A DNA stretch of 26,310 bases from the NCBI GenBank assembly GCA_943359555.1, contig CALRHW010000004.1, forward strand, positions 1 through 26,310, given 5' to 3'. The DNA comes from Parcubacteria group bacterium (GTDB lineage Bacteria > Patescibacteriota > Minisyncoccia > Phycocordibacterales > CALRHW01). Under the pieces are notes generated by a model. That model ran no database searches and was not told the origin of the DNA. It saw nothing but the letters and a program-made list of their open reading frames with translations. The translations under genes were made by a program, and so were the position numbers. This document shows, piece by piece, positions 15,461-22,214 of the stretch (the first letter of the stretch is position 1; the number at the start of each line of letters is the position of its first letter).

Positions 15461-15584
15461 GTGATCTGTGGGCGTTAAATCAGCGACGATTTTTTTGGCA
15501 CACAGTGGCGTGCGTTAGTGAATTGCAGTATAATTTATTTTTGTTTACGAAAAAACTTTATCGTTTCTTTATAATTACATCATT

Positions 15585-15655
15585 GCGGGTATGGTTTAGT
15601 GGTAGAACACGTCCTTGCCAAGGACGAGACGAGAGTTCGATTCTCTCTACCCGCA
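15585..15655 (+). tRNA. tRNA-Gly(GCC)
   Basis: Acceptor GCGGGTA/TACCCGC, anticodon stem CGTCC/GGACG with loop TTGCCAA (anticodon GCC), T arm GAGAG-TTCGATT-CTCTC. The gene ends ACCTTA, so CCA is not encoded. A TATAAT at 15570-15575 would place the transcription start almost at the mature 5' end. Confidence 0.94.
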
Positions 15656-15763
15656 CCTTAAAGACTCTTTATAAAAGACTAAAGACACGTTGGGTGTTTT
15701 GAAGGACACTTAGAGCATTTTGCCCTTTTGTTTTTTCTAAAAGTTGCTAAAAACCCTTTAAAC

Positions 15764-15792
15764 TGTGGATAACTCTGGGGATATGTGTATAA
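15764..15792 (-). other. DnaA-box pair upstream of the parS cluster
   Basis: TGTGGATAA at 15764-15772 is the exact reverse complement of the consensus box. TGTGTATAA at 15784-15792 has one mismatch and TGGGGATAT at 15776-15784 has two. An AT-rich stretch follows (15830-15890). The gene-free stretch 15656-15943 otherwise holds a TATAAT at 15832-15837 that could serve yraN. Confidence 0.5.
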
Positions 15793-15890
15793 AGGACAGA
15801 TTTTTTTGTGTCTGTAAAGGACTGTCTTTCATATAATATGGCTAAATATATGGCTTTTATTAGCAAATACGTGAAATTAAGTAAAAAATA

Positions 15891-15923
15891 AGTTTCACGT
15901 GAAACAATGTTACATATGAAACA
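15891..15923. other. parS-like sites 1 and 2 (ParB binding palindromes)
   Basis: Site 1, 15891-15906: AGTTTCACGTGAAACA, 15 of 16 with the ParB consensus TGTTNCACGTGAAACA. Site 2, 15908-15923: TGTTACATATGAAACA, 14 of 16. Both lie in the leader of yraN, just before its ATG at 15944. Confidence 0.72.
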
Positions 15924-15943
15924 TTGTATAAGTTCAGAAACAT

Positions 15944-16414
15944 ATGAACACAAAGACAAACACAAAAATTAACACCAAAAATAAGCTTTTGGTTGGTGCT
16001 TTAGGTGAAGAGATTGCTTGCAGGTTCCTAATTGGTCATAAGTATGATCTTTTGGACCGTAACTTTCGTCAGAAATGTGGCGAGATAGACATTATTGCCG
16101 AGAAAATGGGTGTTTTGCACTTCTTAGAGGTGAAGACTGTTTCACGTGAAAGACGTGCAGGTATTGGTATGGTGTCAAAAGGTGCCATGAGCGACGAGGA
16201 CGTTACTTATGAAACATCTAGCCTTTCTGGCTACCGACCTGAAGACAATATGCATTTCCGTAAACTCCAGCGCTTGGAGCGAACGGTTCAGATTTATCTC
16301 GCCAAGAATCGTGTTCCACATGAAACACGCTTTCAGATTGATGGTGTCACTGTATATCTTCATCCAGAATGTCAAAAGGCGAGTGTGAAACTGATTGAGA
16401 ATATTAATTTATGA
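15944..16414 (+). CDS. yraN: YraN / UPF0102 family endonuclease-fold protein carrying parS sites
   Basis: UPF0102 proteins have a small restriction-endonuclease-like fold; the cellular role is not settled. Core motifs: GALGEEIACRFL (18-29), NFRQKCGEIDIIA (41-53) and LHFLEVKTV (59-67), giving the E, D and E-x-K positions of a PD-(D/E)xK site. The usual length is about 115-125 residues and here it is 156. The extra residues fall between EVKTV and YRPEDNMHF (about 68-96). Three parS-like sequences lie in the coding frame, each read in the same phase: VSRER (16138-16153), VTYET (16201-16216, weak) and VPHET (16312-16327). The stop overlaps the DUF3800 start (ATGA). Confidence 0.9.
   Translation: MNTKTNTKINTKNKLLVGALGEEIACRFLIGHKYDLLDRNFRQKCGEIDIIAEKMGVLHFLEVKTVSRERRAGIGMVSKGAMSDEDVTYETSSLSGYRPEDNMHFRKLQRLERTVQIYLAKNRVPHETRFQIDGVTVYLHPECQKASVKLIENINL
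16138..16153. other. parS-like site 3, inside yraN
   Basis: TGTTTCACGTGAAAGA, 15 of 16 with the consensus. The core GTTTCACGTGAAA is perfect. Read as codons gtt tca cgt gaa aga. Confidence 0.7.
16312..16327. other. parS-like site 4, inside yraN
   Basis: TGTTCCACATGAAACA, 15 of 16 if the fifth base is free (as in the accepted consensus). Read as codons gtt cca cat gaa aca, the same phase as the site at 16138. A weaker relative (CGTTACTTATGAAACA, 12 of 16) lies between them at 16201-16216. Confidence 0.6.
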
Positions 16415-17085
16415 CGAACACACAGCACTATGTTTTTATAGATGAATCTGGCGATCCAGGGAGACCATTTAAAATTGACACACTGGGGAATAAAATCCAA
16501 ACGGGAGCAAGTATTTTATATATCCTAACAGCGATTTATCTTGACTCTGTGAAATTGTTTGTATTGGAAAATGAAATAATGGACATTCGTCAAAAATACG
16601 GATTTAGGAGCGAAATAAAATCTACCACCATTCCACTTGAAATGTACAAATATTTGCTTGGAATTATAAATAAAATTGGAGTACCTGTTTACTATCGTCT
16701 AATCGACAAAACCAAATACAAAGGAAAGTTTGCCGTATCGGGTCACGCGAAGTTGCACAACATATTTGATGATTATAATTTATCAAAACTTGTTTTATTT
16801 ACAGCCCAAAAACAAGATCTCATAGAGTCGGAAGTGATAATTGACCGTGCGGATAGAAGAATGTTTAAAGGTGACTGTTTCAACAGCTTTGATAAATATT
16901 TATTTGGTAGCGTGAACACTATAATCATTAAGCGAATAAAACACATCACTCATGTTAATTCAGAATATGTGAACGCTATGCAATTGTCCGACGTAGTAAG
17001 TGGCGCGGTAAAAGATTATTTTACTGGCAAAAATAAGGATTTGATAAAAATTATAGATAAAAAACATATCTACAAAATATGGTAA
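16411..17085 (+). CDS. DUF3800 domain protein
   Basis: DUF3800 proteins are of unknown function and appear to have an RNase H-like fold. The diagnostic start YVFIDESGDPG (7-17) and the C-terminal acidic motif QLSDVVSGAVKDYF (about 191-204) are both present, with IIDRADRR (about 143-150) in between; together these could hold metal-binding acids. The 224-residue length is normal. It overlaps the yraN stop by four bases, so its translation is probably coupled to yraN. Members are often found in variable genomic neighbourhoods; a defence role has been suggested for some, but nothing here shows it. A strong hairpin follows the stop. Confidence 0.88.
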   Translation: MTNTQHYVFIDESGDPGRPFKIDTLGNKIQTGASILYILTAIYLDSVKLFVLENEIMDIRQKYGFRSEIKSTTIPLEMYKYLLGIINKIGVPVYYRLIDKTKYKGKFAVSGHAKLHNIFDDYNLSKLVLFTAQKQDLIESEVIIDRADRRMFKGDCFNSFDKYLFGSVNTIIIKRIKHITHVNSEYVNAMQLSDVVSGAVKDYFTGKNKDLIKIIDKKHIYKIW

Positions 17086-17088
17086 AAA

Positions 17089-17128
17089 CCAAAAGAGCGG
17101 GCCCTAGACCTAGGACACGCTCTTTTGG
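17089..17128. terminator. Hairpin terminator after the DUF3800 gene
   Basis: Perfect 11-bp stem ccaaaagagcg (17089-17099) and cgctcttttgg (17118-17128). The loop contains a second palindrome (cctag/ctagg). Symmetry and A/T flanks allow action on both strands. The remaining stretch to tRNA-Pro (17129-17322) shows only a possible tRNA promoter, TTGAAA (17237-17242), 18 bp, TATAAC (17261-17266). Confidence 0.7.
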
Positions 17129-17322
17129 TGCAAGTATTATATTAACTTGTGTTTAAATTATAACCCTCAAGCCCTGTTGCTGTCAATGGATTTTTGATGG
17201 GGTACGCCCACATTTTTGAACTGTATGAAAAAAGTTTTGAAATCGCAACTACTGTGCTAATATAACCTACATTGGTTTTGGCACGGTGTTTGATAGGTTT
17301 TTGGGTAAGTTTTGGAGTTTTT

Positions 17323-17395
17323 CGGGGCGTGGTGTAACGGCTAACATGCTTGTTTTGGGAACAAGTGACTCCGGGTTCGAATCCCGGCGCCCCGA
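17323..17395 (+). tRNA. tRNA-Pro(UGG)
   Basis: Acceptor CGGGGCG/CGCCCCG (C1 is usual for tRNA-Pro), anticodon stem CTTGT/ACAAG with loop TTTGGGA (anticodon TGG), T arm CCGGG-TTCGAAT-CCCGG. The 3' end reads ACA, so CCA is not encoded. Confidence 0.94.
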
Positions 17396-17421
17396 CATTT
17401 AGATTTTGATACAATAAAAAC

Positions 17422-17937
17422 ATGAAGACACTTCTATACATGGGTATTACTATAAACGGATATATAGCAAAACCTGACGGAGACTCACAGTTTACTTCCG
17501 AGGAAGACTTAAAAAGTTTTTTTGATCACAGCAAGAGTGCTGGGAACATAATTATGGGCAAAAATACTTTTATTGAAGCGTCAAAGCAAGGATATTTTCC
17601 ATTTCCAGAAGCATTAAATGTGGTTTTGACCCATGAAAAACTTGATAATAAGTGGGGTCAAAATGTTTTATTTATCGACAAGTCCCCGAAAGATGTTTTG
17701 GCACTTCTAAAAGAAAAGGGATTTGAAACAGCGTTTCTCGCAGGAGGTGGAAATATAAACAGCTCATTTATCAAAGAAAAACTAATCGATGAAATATATA
17801 TTGATGTAGAGCCTGTGGTATTTGGTCGAGGTATTCCAATTTTTGCAGAATCTGATTTTGAATTTGAATTGAAGCTACTTGAGACCAAAAAACTTAATGA
17901 AAACACTATACAGCTACATTATCAAGTTATAAAATAA
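17422..17937 (+). CDS. RibD C-terminal / dihydrofolate-reductase-like protein
   Basis: A 171-residue protein of the RibD_C/DHFR fold, an NADPH-dependent reductase superfamily. Visible: the N-terminal strand LLYMGITINGYIAKPDG (4-20), the cofactor region IIMGKNTFIEA (about 43-53) and the Gly-rich FLAGGGNINSSFIKEKLIDEIYI (about 109-131), followed by EPVVFGRGIPIF. The stand-alone form resembles the many YyaP/YwjB-like proteins whose substrate is unknown, so it should not be called a true FolA or RibD. TACAAT at 17410-17415 ends 6 nt before the ATG, so its mRNA may be leaderless. The RNHCP gene starts 7 bp after the stop. Confidence 0.88.
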   Translation: MKTLLYMGITINGYIAKPDGDSQFTSEEDLKSFFDHSKSAGNIIMGKNTFIEASKQGYFPFPEALNVVLTHEKLDNKWGQNVLFIDKSPKDVLALLKEKGFETAFLAGGGNINSSFIKEKLIDEIYIDVEPVVFGRGIPIFAESDFEFELKLLETKKLNENTIQLHYQVIK

Positions 17938-17944
17938 TTTTTAA

Positions 17945-18244
17945 ATGGCATTTAAAAGAAAAATTGAAGATTTTGTGTGCGCGCATTGTGGCGCGGACAA
18001 CTCTGGCAATGGTTTTACAAATCATTGCTACGCGTGTTTGTGGAGCATGCACGTGGACATTGAGCCTGGCGACAGGGGAGCTCTGTGTGAGGGAATGATG
18101 AAGCCGATTTCTGTGGAGGGAATTGTAGGGAAGTATGACCTCGTGCACAAATGCGAAAAGTGTGAGCTTATAAAAAGAAATAAGGTTTGGCCACGCGACA
18201 ATTTTGACGAAATTATCAAAATTGCGAAGCAGAAAAAGGCGTGA
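17945..18244 (+). CDS. RNHCP domain protein (small zinc-binding)
   Basis: 99 residues matching the RNHCP family, named after an R-N-H-C-P core: here FVCAHCGADN (10-19), TNHCYACLWSMHVD (about 25-38) and EPGDRGALCEGMM (about 40-52), then a CEKCELIKRNK knuckle (about 70-80). Six Cys and several His could bind one or two zinc ions. In this copy the core reads NHCYACL instead of NHCPxCL. The function of the family is unknown; a nucleic-acid or ribosome role is guesswork. It follows the reductase by 7 bp and precedes tRNA-Gly(UCC) by 48 bp, so the three may be one transcript. Confidence 0.88.
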   Translation: MAFKRKIEDFVCAHCGADNSGNGFTNHCYACLWSMHVDIEPGDRGALCEGMMKPISVEGIVGKYDLVHKCEKCELIKRNKVWPRDNFDEIIKIAKQKKA

Positions 18245-18292
18245 TAGTATGACGTTTACTGCGACACGTTTGTTGCGCCGTCGCGAAAATTT

Positions 18293-18363
18293 GCGGGATT
18301 AATTTAATGGTAGAATGACAGTTTTCCAAACTGTAAGTGGGAGTTCGATTCTCCCATCCCGCA
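18293..18363 (+). tRNA. tRNA-Gly(UCC)
   Basis: Acceptor GCGGGAT/ATCCCGC, anticodon stem ACAGT/ACTGT with loop TTTCCAA (anticodon TCC), T arm GGGAG-TTCGATT-CTCCC. The 3' end reads ACACA, so CCA is not encoded. No own promoter is obvious. Confidence 0.94.
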
Positions 18364-18400
18364 CACATTAGATATTTAAGTAGTTGTTTCATACACATAA

Positions 18401-19330
18401 TTAGACGGTCCATATGGCAGACCTTCTTATTTTGAAATATTTTTTGCCATTGCACTGATTTATTTTAAAAATAAAAAATGCGATTTTGTGGTGCTTGAAG
18501 TAGGTTTGGGTGGTAGATATGACGCAACAAATGCAATAGAAAAACCTCTTGTTACTGCTATTACAAATATTGATTATGACCACACTGAAATTTTGGGTAA
18601 AACTCTCAAAAAAATTGGCACAGATAAAGCTGGAATAATAAAAAGCAGGTCGGTATTTTTTACTACAGAACGACGTCCTGCACTTTTGAAAATTTTTAAT
18701 GAAATATGTAGGGAAAAACGTGTGTTGTTTTATCGAGTTTCGTCCTTGTCGTCTGGCGATTATCAAGAAGAAAATAAGGCTTTGGCTGGGGCCATTTCAC
18801 GATATGTGGGAGTGAGTGACGCACATATCACTGAGGGAATAAGAAATGCTCGCCTTATGTGCCGATTTGAAATTATTCAAAACGAAAAAGGAAAACCTTT
18901 GGTGATTTTAGACGGAGCACACAACAGATCAAAAATAAAAACGACCATAGATAATTTAAAAAAATTAAAGTTCAAAAAATTGTATTTAATTGTCGGCATT
19001 TCTGACAACAAAGATCACATTTCCATTTTGAAACAGCTCATTCCACAGGCAGACCATGTGTTTTTTACACGTTTTCAAATAAAAGACAGAAAATGTGCTC
19101 ATCCAAAAGACCTGCTTGCAAAATCTAGGAAATATTTAAAAAAGAGTGCAAAGACAGAAATATGTCTTGATCCAGAAAGCGCGCTGCTTCGCGCGCGCTC
19201 AAAAGCTAGGACACAATCCGGAGCGAAAGACGTGATTTTGGTCGCCGGCTCTTTTTTCCTAGCTGGCGAATTGCGAAAAAAGTGGATTTCCGAAGAGTGG
19301 GTTTTAGAACACAGAAGAGCGTTTGTGTGA
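18401..19330 (+). pseudogene. folC: 5'-truncated folC (folylpolyglutamate/dihydrofolate synthase) remnant
   Basis: Homology to FolC starts mid-protein: GRPSYFEI, then CDFVVLEVGLGGRYDATN (LEVGLGG motif), ITNIDYDHTEILG, KAGIIK, ILDGAHNRSK and VAGSFFLAGEL. The N-terminal ~110 residues with the ATP P-loop (GTNGKGS) and the SPHL loop are missing. The frame is bounded by a TAA at 18398, only 35 bp after tRNA-Gly. No ATG, GTG or TTG occurs in the conserved part before GTG 18488. The segment between YRVSSL and ENKALA is also about 25-30 residues shorter than in E. coli FolC. Without the P-loop it cannot be a working Mur-type ligase. A remnant left by deletion at the tRNA is the simplest reading. Confidence 0.82.
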
Positions 19331-19342
19331 TTTGGTAATATA

Positions 19343-19400
19343 AAAATATAATAAAACCCCCTCTGAACTATTTAGCTTGGAAGGTGTTTTATTATATTTT
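19343..19400. terminator. 18-bp AT-rich inverted repeat between convergent folC remnant and HU gene
   Basis: Arms 19343-19360 and 19383-19400 (aaaatataataaaacccc and its complement) match at 17 of 18 positions around a 22-nt loop. It lies 12 bp after the folC stop and 21 bp after the HU stop, so a bidirectional terminator is likely. Confidence 0.6.
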
Positions 19401-19421
19401 CTGTGAGTTTTTGAAAGGTGT

Positions 19422-19694
19422 TTATTTCACCGCATCCTTAAGCCCCTTAGCTGCCCTAAATTTTGGAACTCGCATTGAAGGCACTGAGATTGATTCGCCT
19501 GTGCGAGGGTTGCGCGCCTGACGAGCCGCTCGCACTTTTGTAGAAAATATTCCAAGTCCAGCGATTGATACTTCGTCACCTTTTTTTAATGTTGAAACGA
19601 TAGAGTCAATTATCATATCAACAACTTCTTCTGCTTGTGCTTTTGTTCCAGCCAATTTTGCGTGAACTACTTCTGCGATTGCTTGTTTGTTCAT
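19422..19694 (-). CDS. hup: DNA-binding protein HU
   Basis: Histone-like architectural protein that bends and compacts DNA as a dimer. The 90 residues have the standard layout: helical N-terminal half (MNKQAIAEVVHAKL), GDEVSIAGLGIFSTKVRAAR (about 39-58) and the DNA-binding arm ARNPRTGESISVP (about 60-72), ending in FRAAKGLKDAVK. A promoter lies upstream on the minus strand (TTGCGT 19765-19770, 16 bp, TATAAT 19743-19748), giving a leader of about 40 nt. It is transcribed in the same direction as rny but appears to have its own promoter. Confidence 0.97.
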   Translation of the reverse strand: MNKQAIAEVVHAKLAGTKAQAEEVVDMIIDSIVSTLKKGDEVSIAGLGIFSTKVRAARQARNPRTGESISVPSMRVPKFRAAKGLKDAVK

Positions 19695-19742
19695 AGTTTT
19701 GTTGTTTAGGATTAATTTATAATATCTAATAATCTAGCATTT

Positions 19743-19770
19743 ATTATATAATAAGCCATTTTTCACGCAA
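19743..19770 (-). promoter_or_regulatory. HU gene promoter
   Basis: Minus strand TTGCGT (19765-19770), 16-bp spacer, TATAAT (19743-19748). A GC-rich hairpin gcccgc/gcgggc lies between this promoter and the rny stop (near 19780-19802) and may end rny transcription. Confidence 0.6.
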
Positions 19771-19812
19771 GCGATGAGGGGGCCCGCGCGCAGCAAGCGG
19801 GCAACCGTTGTT

Positions 19813-21342
19813 TTACCTAGCAAACTCCACAAATCTGCTCTCGCGAATGATATTTATCTTGATTTCACCAGGATATTTTAGGTCGTGTTCTATCTTCATT
19901 GCTATATTTCTAGCCATATTTTTGGCTTCTAGCTCGGTCACTACTGCAGGAAAGACAAAAACGCGTATTTCTCGCCCAGCTTGCAAAGCGTAAGATTTTT
20001 CCACGCCTTTAAATCCATTGGCAATTACCTCCAGCTCGCGAAGTCGTTTTAGATAATTTTCTACAGTGTCTCGTCGCGCTCCAGGACGTCCGCCAGAAAT
20101 AGCGTCAGCCACCTGTACGATAATGGACTCAATGGTTTCATAAGGATATTCTTCGTGATGCGCTTGCATCGCTTTTACTATTTCTTCGCTCGCGCCAAAC
20201 TTTTGCAAAATACGTCTGCCGATTTCCACGTGAGAGCCCGCGACTTCATGATCAAGTGCTTTTCCGATGTCGTGGAGAAGTGCGCCAGCTTTTGCTACGG
20301 CGACGTTTGCGCCGAGTTCTTCAGCAAGCATTCCCGCGATGTGTGTCATTTCTATAGAGTGTTGAAGCACGTTTTGACCATAGCTGGTACGGAAATGTAG
20401 GCGACCAAGGATTGAAATAATGCGTGGGTCTAGATTGAGTACGCCAGTTTCAAATGCAGCTGCCTCACCTCTATCTTTTATGATTTTATTTATATCAGCT
20501 TTTGCTTTTTCTACCATTTCTTCTATTTTTGCGGGCTGAATACGTCCATCGGCGATAAGATTTTCCAGAGCAACGCGTGCTATTTGTCTGCGAACAGGAT
20601 CAAAAGATGAAATTGTAATTGCGCCAGGAGTATCGTCTACAATTATTTCCACACCCGTCACACGTTCAAACGCCTTGATATTTCGTCCTTCTTTTCCGAT
20701 AATTTTTCCTTTCACTTCGTCAGTCGGAATAGGCACGCTCGTCGTGAGCATTTCTGATGACACAGAAGTCGCGAGTCTTTGAATAGATGTCGCCAAAATG
20801 TCTTTTGCTTTTCTGTCTAACTTTTCGTTGCCAGTCATTTCTAGCTTTTGCATTCGCACGAGAATGTCTTCTTCGTATTTTTTCTCAACGATGTGAAGAA
20901 GCTCATTTTTTGCAGACTCTTCTGTGAGTCTCGCGATCTTTTCTAGTTCGCTCTGTTTTTCAGCCAAAAGAGCGTCGGCTTTTTCTTTTATAGCCTTTAT
21001 TTCCACAACTCTTTGTTTTACGTGTTCTACTTCTTTGTCTATGTCTACCTGTCTTTTGTCTAAAAACTCTTCCTTTTTAATGATGCGGTCTTCCGCTTTT
21101 TTTATTTTTTCTTCTTTTTCTTTTTGCTCTATGCGTGATTCTTTAAGTATCTGCTCGGCTTTTTCATCCGCTTCGGTGATGACTTTTTGCGCCTCTTCTT
21201 TAGCTTTTAGCTCTGCTTGTTTGATAGAGAGTTCCATTGAACCCTTTTTCCCGAGAGCGATAATGAGTCGCAAAAAATATCCGAATGCGATGCCGATGAT
21301 ACTCATGAAGCCTGCAAAGAGCAGTGCTGTTTTGAGTGGCAT
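19813..21342 (-). CDS. rny: Ribonuclease Y
   Basis: Membrane-anchored endoribonuclease that starts mRNA decay. Order: one N-terminal transmembrane helix (about 5-30), a long charged coiled coil (about 35-175, rich in KAEDRIIKKEEFLDKR-type heptads), a KH domain with GKIIGKEGRNIKAFE (about 212-226), and an HD domain with QHSIEMTHIAGML and LLHDIGKALDHEVAGSHVE. The 509-residue length is normal. The leader on the minus strand is about 190 nt if the weak promoter at 21537-21563 is used, and contains a 31-codon ORF. Confidence 0.97.
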   Translation of the reverse strand: MPLKTALLFAGFMSIIGIAFGYFLRLIIALGKKGSMELSIKQAELKAKEEAQKVITEADEKAEQILKESRIEQKEKEEKIKKAEDRIIKKEEFLDKRQVDIDKEVEHVKQRVVEIKAIKEKADALLAEKQSELEKIARLTEESAKNELLHIVEKKYEEDILVRMQKLEMTGNEKLDRKAKDILATSIQRLATSVSSEMLTTSVPIPTDEVKGKIIGKEGRNIKAFERVTGVEIIVDDTPGAITISSFDPVRRQIARVALENLIADGRIQPAKIEEMVEKAKADINKIIKDRGEAAAFETGVLNLDPRIISILGRLHFRTSYGQNVLQHSIEMTHIAGMLAEELGANVAVAKAGALLHDIGKALDHEVAGSHVEIGRRILQKFGASEEIVKAMQAHHEEYPYETIESIIVQVADAISGGRPGARRDTVENYLKRLRELEVIANGFKGVEKSYALQAGREIRVFVFPAVVTELEAKNMARNIAMKIEHDLKYPGEIKINIIRESRFVEFAR

Positions 21343-21363
21343 AATGTTTGAAAACAGTATGGA

Positions 21364-21459
21364 CTAGAGATTTGTCTTTTTATCTACTTTTATTGTGTGT
21401 TCTGCTTGTGTTACGACAGTTGCGTGCAAGTTTTCGTTACTGATGTTGCCGAGGGTCAT
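21364..21459 (-). CDS. Possible 31-residue ORF in the rny leader
   Basis: ATG at 21459 to TAG at 21364-21366 on the minus strand, ending 21 bp before the rny start. The peptide begins MTLGNISNENLHATVV and is mostly polar; it matches no family I know. It has no clear Shine-Dalgarno site. It could be a leader peptide, a small protein or chance. Codon use looks ordinary for the window. Confidence 0.25.
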   Translation of the reverse strand: MTLGNISNENLHATVVTQAEHTIKVDKKTNL

Positions 21460-21709
21460 AGTGTGAGTAAATTTAAAGAAAATCCAAAAGCGATACTATT
21501 TTAAATTAAAATTTTAAATAAAATGAACACTTTCATAGTATAAGAAAATAGGGGATTTGTCTACTTTTCGTTATGGTTCAATGGTCGGGGGTCACTTTTA
21601 GCATTTGTATTAGTGTTTTGCGTATGTTAGGGTTGCGCTTGAATAGTTCGGTTGGTCACGTTGGCTTACCTGTTAGAAATGCAAAAAACAAACAAACGGA
21701 GACATTACC
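21460..21709. other. Gene-poor region between rny leader and membrane protein
   Basis: AT-rich DNA with a short AT palindrome (aaattaaaattttaaat, 21505-21521) and a weak minus-strand promoter for rny (TAGACA 21558-21563, 15 bp, TATACT 21537-21542). A plus-strand ORF from 21573 runs into the next gene in another frame and is not supported. Confidence 0.4.
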
Positions 21710-22138
21710 TTGGGAAATTCATCAACAATTACTTATAGAAAAACTATCGTTATTATTCCGTTCCTCACTCTGTGGTTTATGGCAATTGGCGTTTTTGCTA
21801 TATCAGCATTGGAAAACGCTTCAAACTTTTTGGAAGTTTCGTTTTTGGGATTTGGAGAACACCCGATACTTTCTATGTGGTTCAGCTCAGTTGTATTTGG
21901 TGTACTGGGATTTGTTTTTATTTTTAGTTGTAGGGTGAAAGACGCCGAGCGGGTGTCCAATTTTGTGTACGCACTCGCGTTTTTGATTCTTTGCATCGTT
22001 TCTATGTATGGTGATTCCTTGCCATATTTGACGAAGACTCTGTTTACTGCAAACTGGATTTCTTCTACGGTGGTTTTTTTCAATCTGTTGGCTAATTTTG
22101 AAATACCAATGCTGAAAAATTCCATACCCTCTTTATAG
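21710..22138 (+). CDS. Small multi-pass membrane protein, unknown
   Basis: 142 residues with about four hydrophobic helices (about 13-33, 53-74, 85-100, 112-130) and short loops; family not recognised. The start is TTG at 21710, preceded by GGAG (21698-21701) at a good distance. This is the clearest Shine-Dalgarno in the window, and no ATG or GTG exists in this frame before it (the frame closes with a TAG at 21674). The gene stands alone, with an intrinsic terminator 20 bp after the stop, opposite clpP. Its context gives no hint of function. Confidence 0.65.
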   Translation: MGNSSTITYRKTIVIIPFLTLWFMAIGVFAISALENASNFLEVSFLGFGEHPILSMWFSSVVFGVLGFVFIFSCRVKDAERVSNFVYALAFLILCIVSMYGDSLPYLTKTLFTANWISSTVVFFNLLANFEIPMLKNSIPSL

Positions 22139-22158
22139 GCGAAATCCTATACAGACAC

Positions 22159-22189
22159 AAAAAACCCCGTAGCGATACGAGGGTTTTTA
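22159..22189. terminator. Bidirectional intrinsic terminator between the membrane protein and clpP
   Basis: aaaaacccc-gt and acgagggttttt form a stem with one bulge around agcgat. A-run and T-run on both sides allow termination in both directions. Confidence 0.8.
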
Positions 22190-22214
22190 ATTGCAAAATA
22201 TTTTTGTACGCCGA

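Noticed and set aside
17142..17441. 99-codon minus-strand ORF across tRNA-Pro
   Set aside because: It contains GAPGFEPGV, the well-known artefact from translating the antisense of a tRNA T arm. No support as a gene.
18216..18455. 79-codon minus-strand ORF across tRNA-Gly(UCC)
   Set aside because: Contains the ENRTPTYSLENC-type antisense-tRNA artefact and overlaps the RNHCP gene end.
21573..21938. 121-codon plus-strand ORF with an ATG start
   Set aside because: It overlaps the membrane protein in another frame. Its second half is a charged, Trp-rich shadow and has no recognisable fold, while the 21710 frame gives clean membrane helices and a Shine-Dalgarno site.
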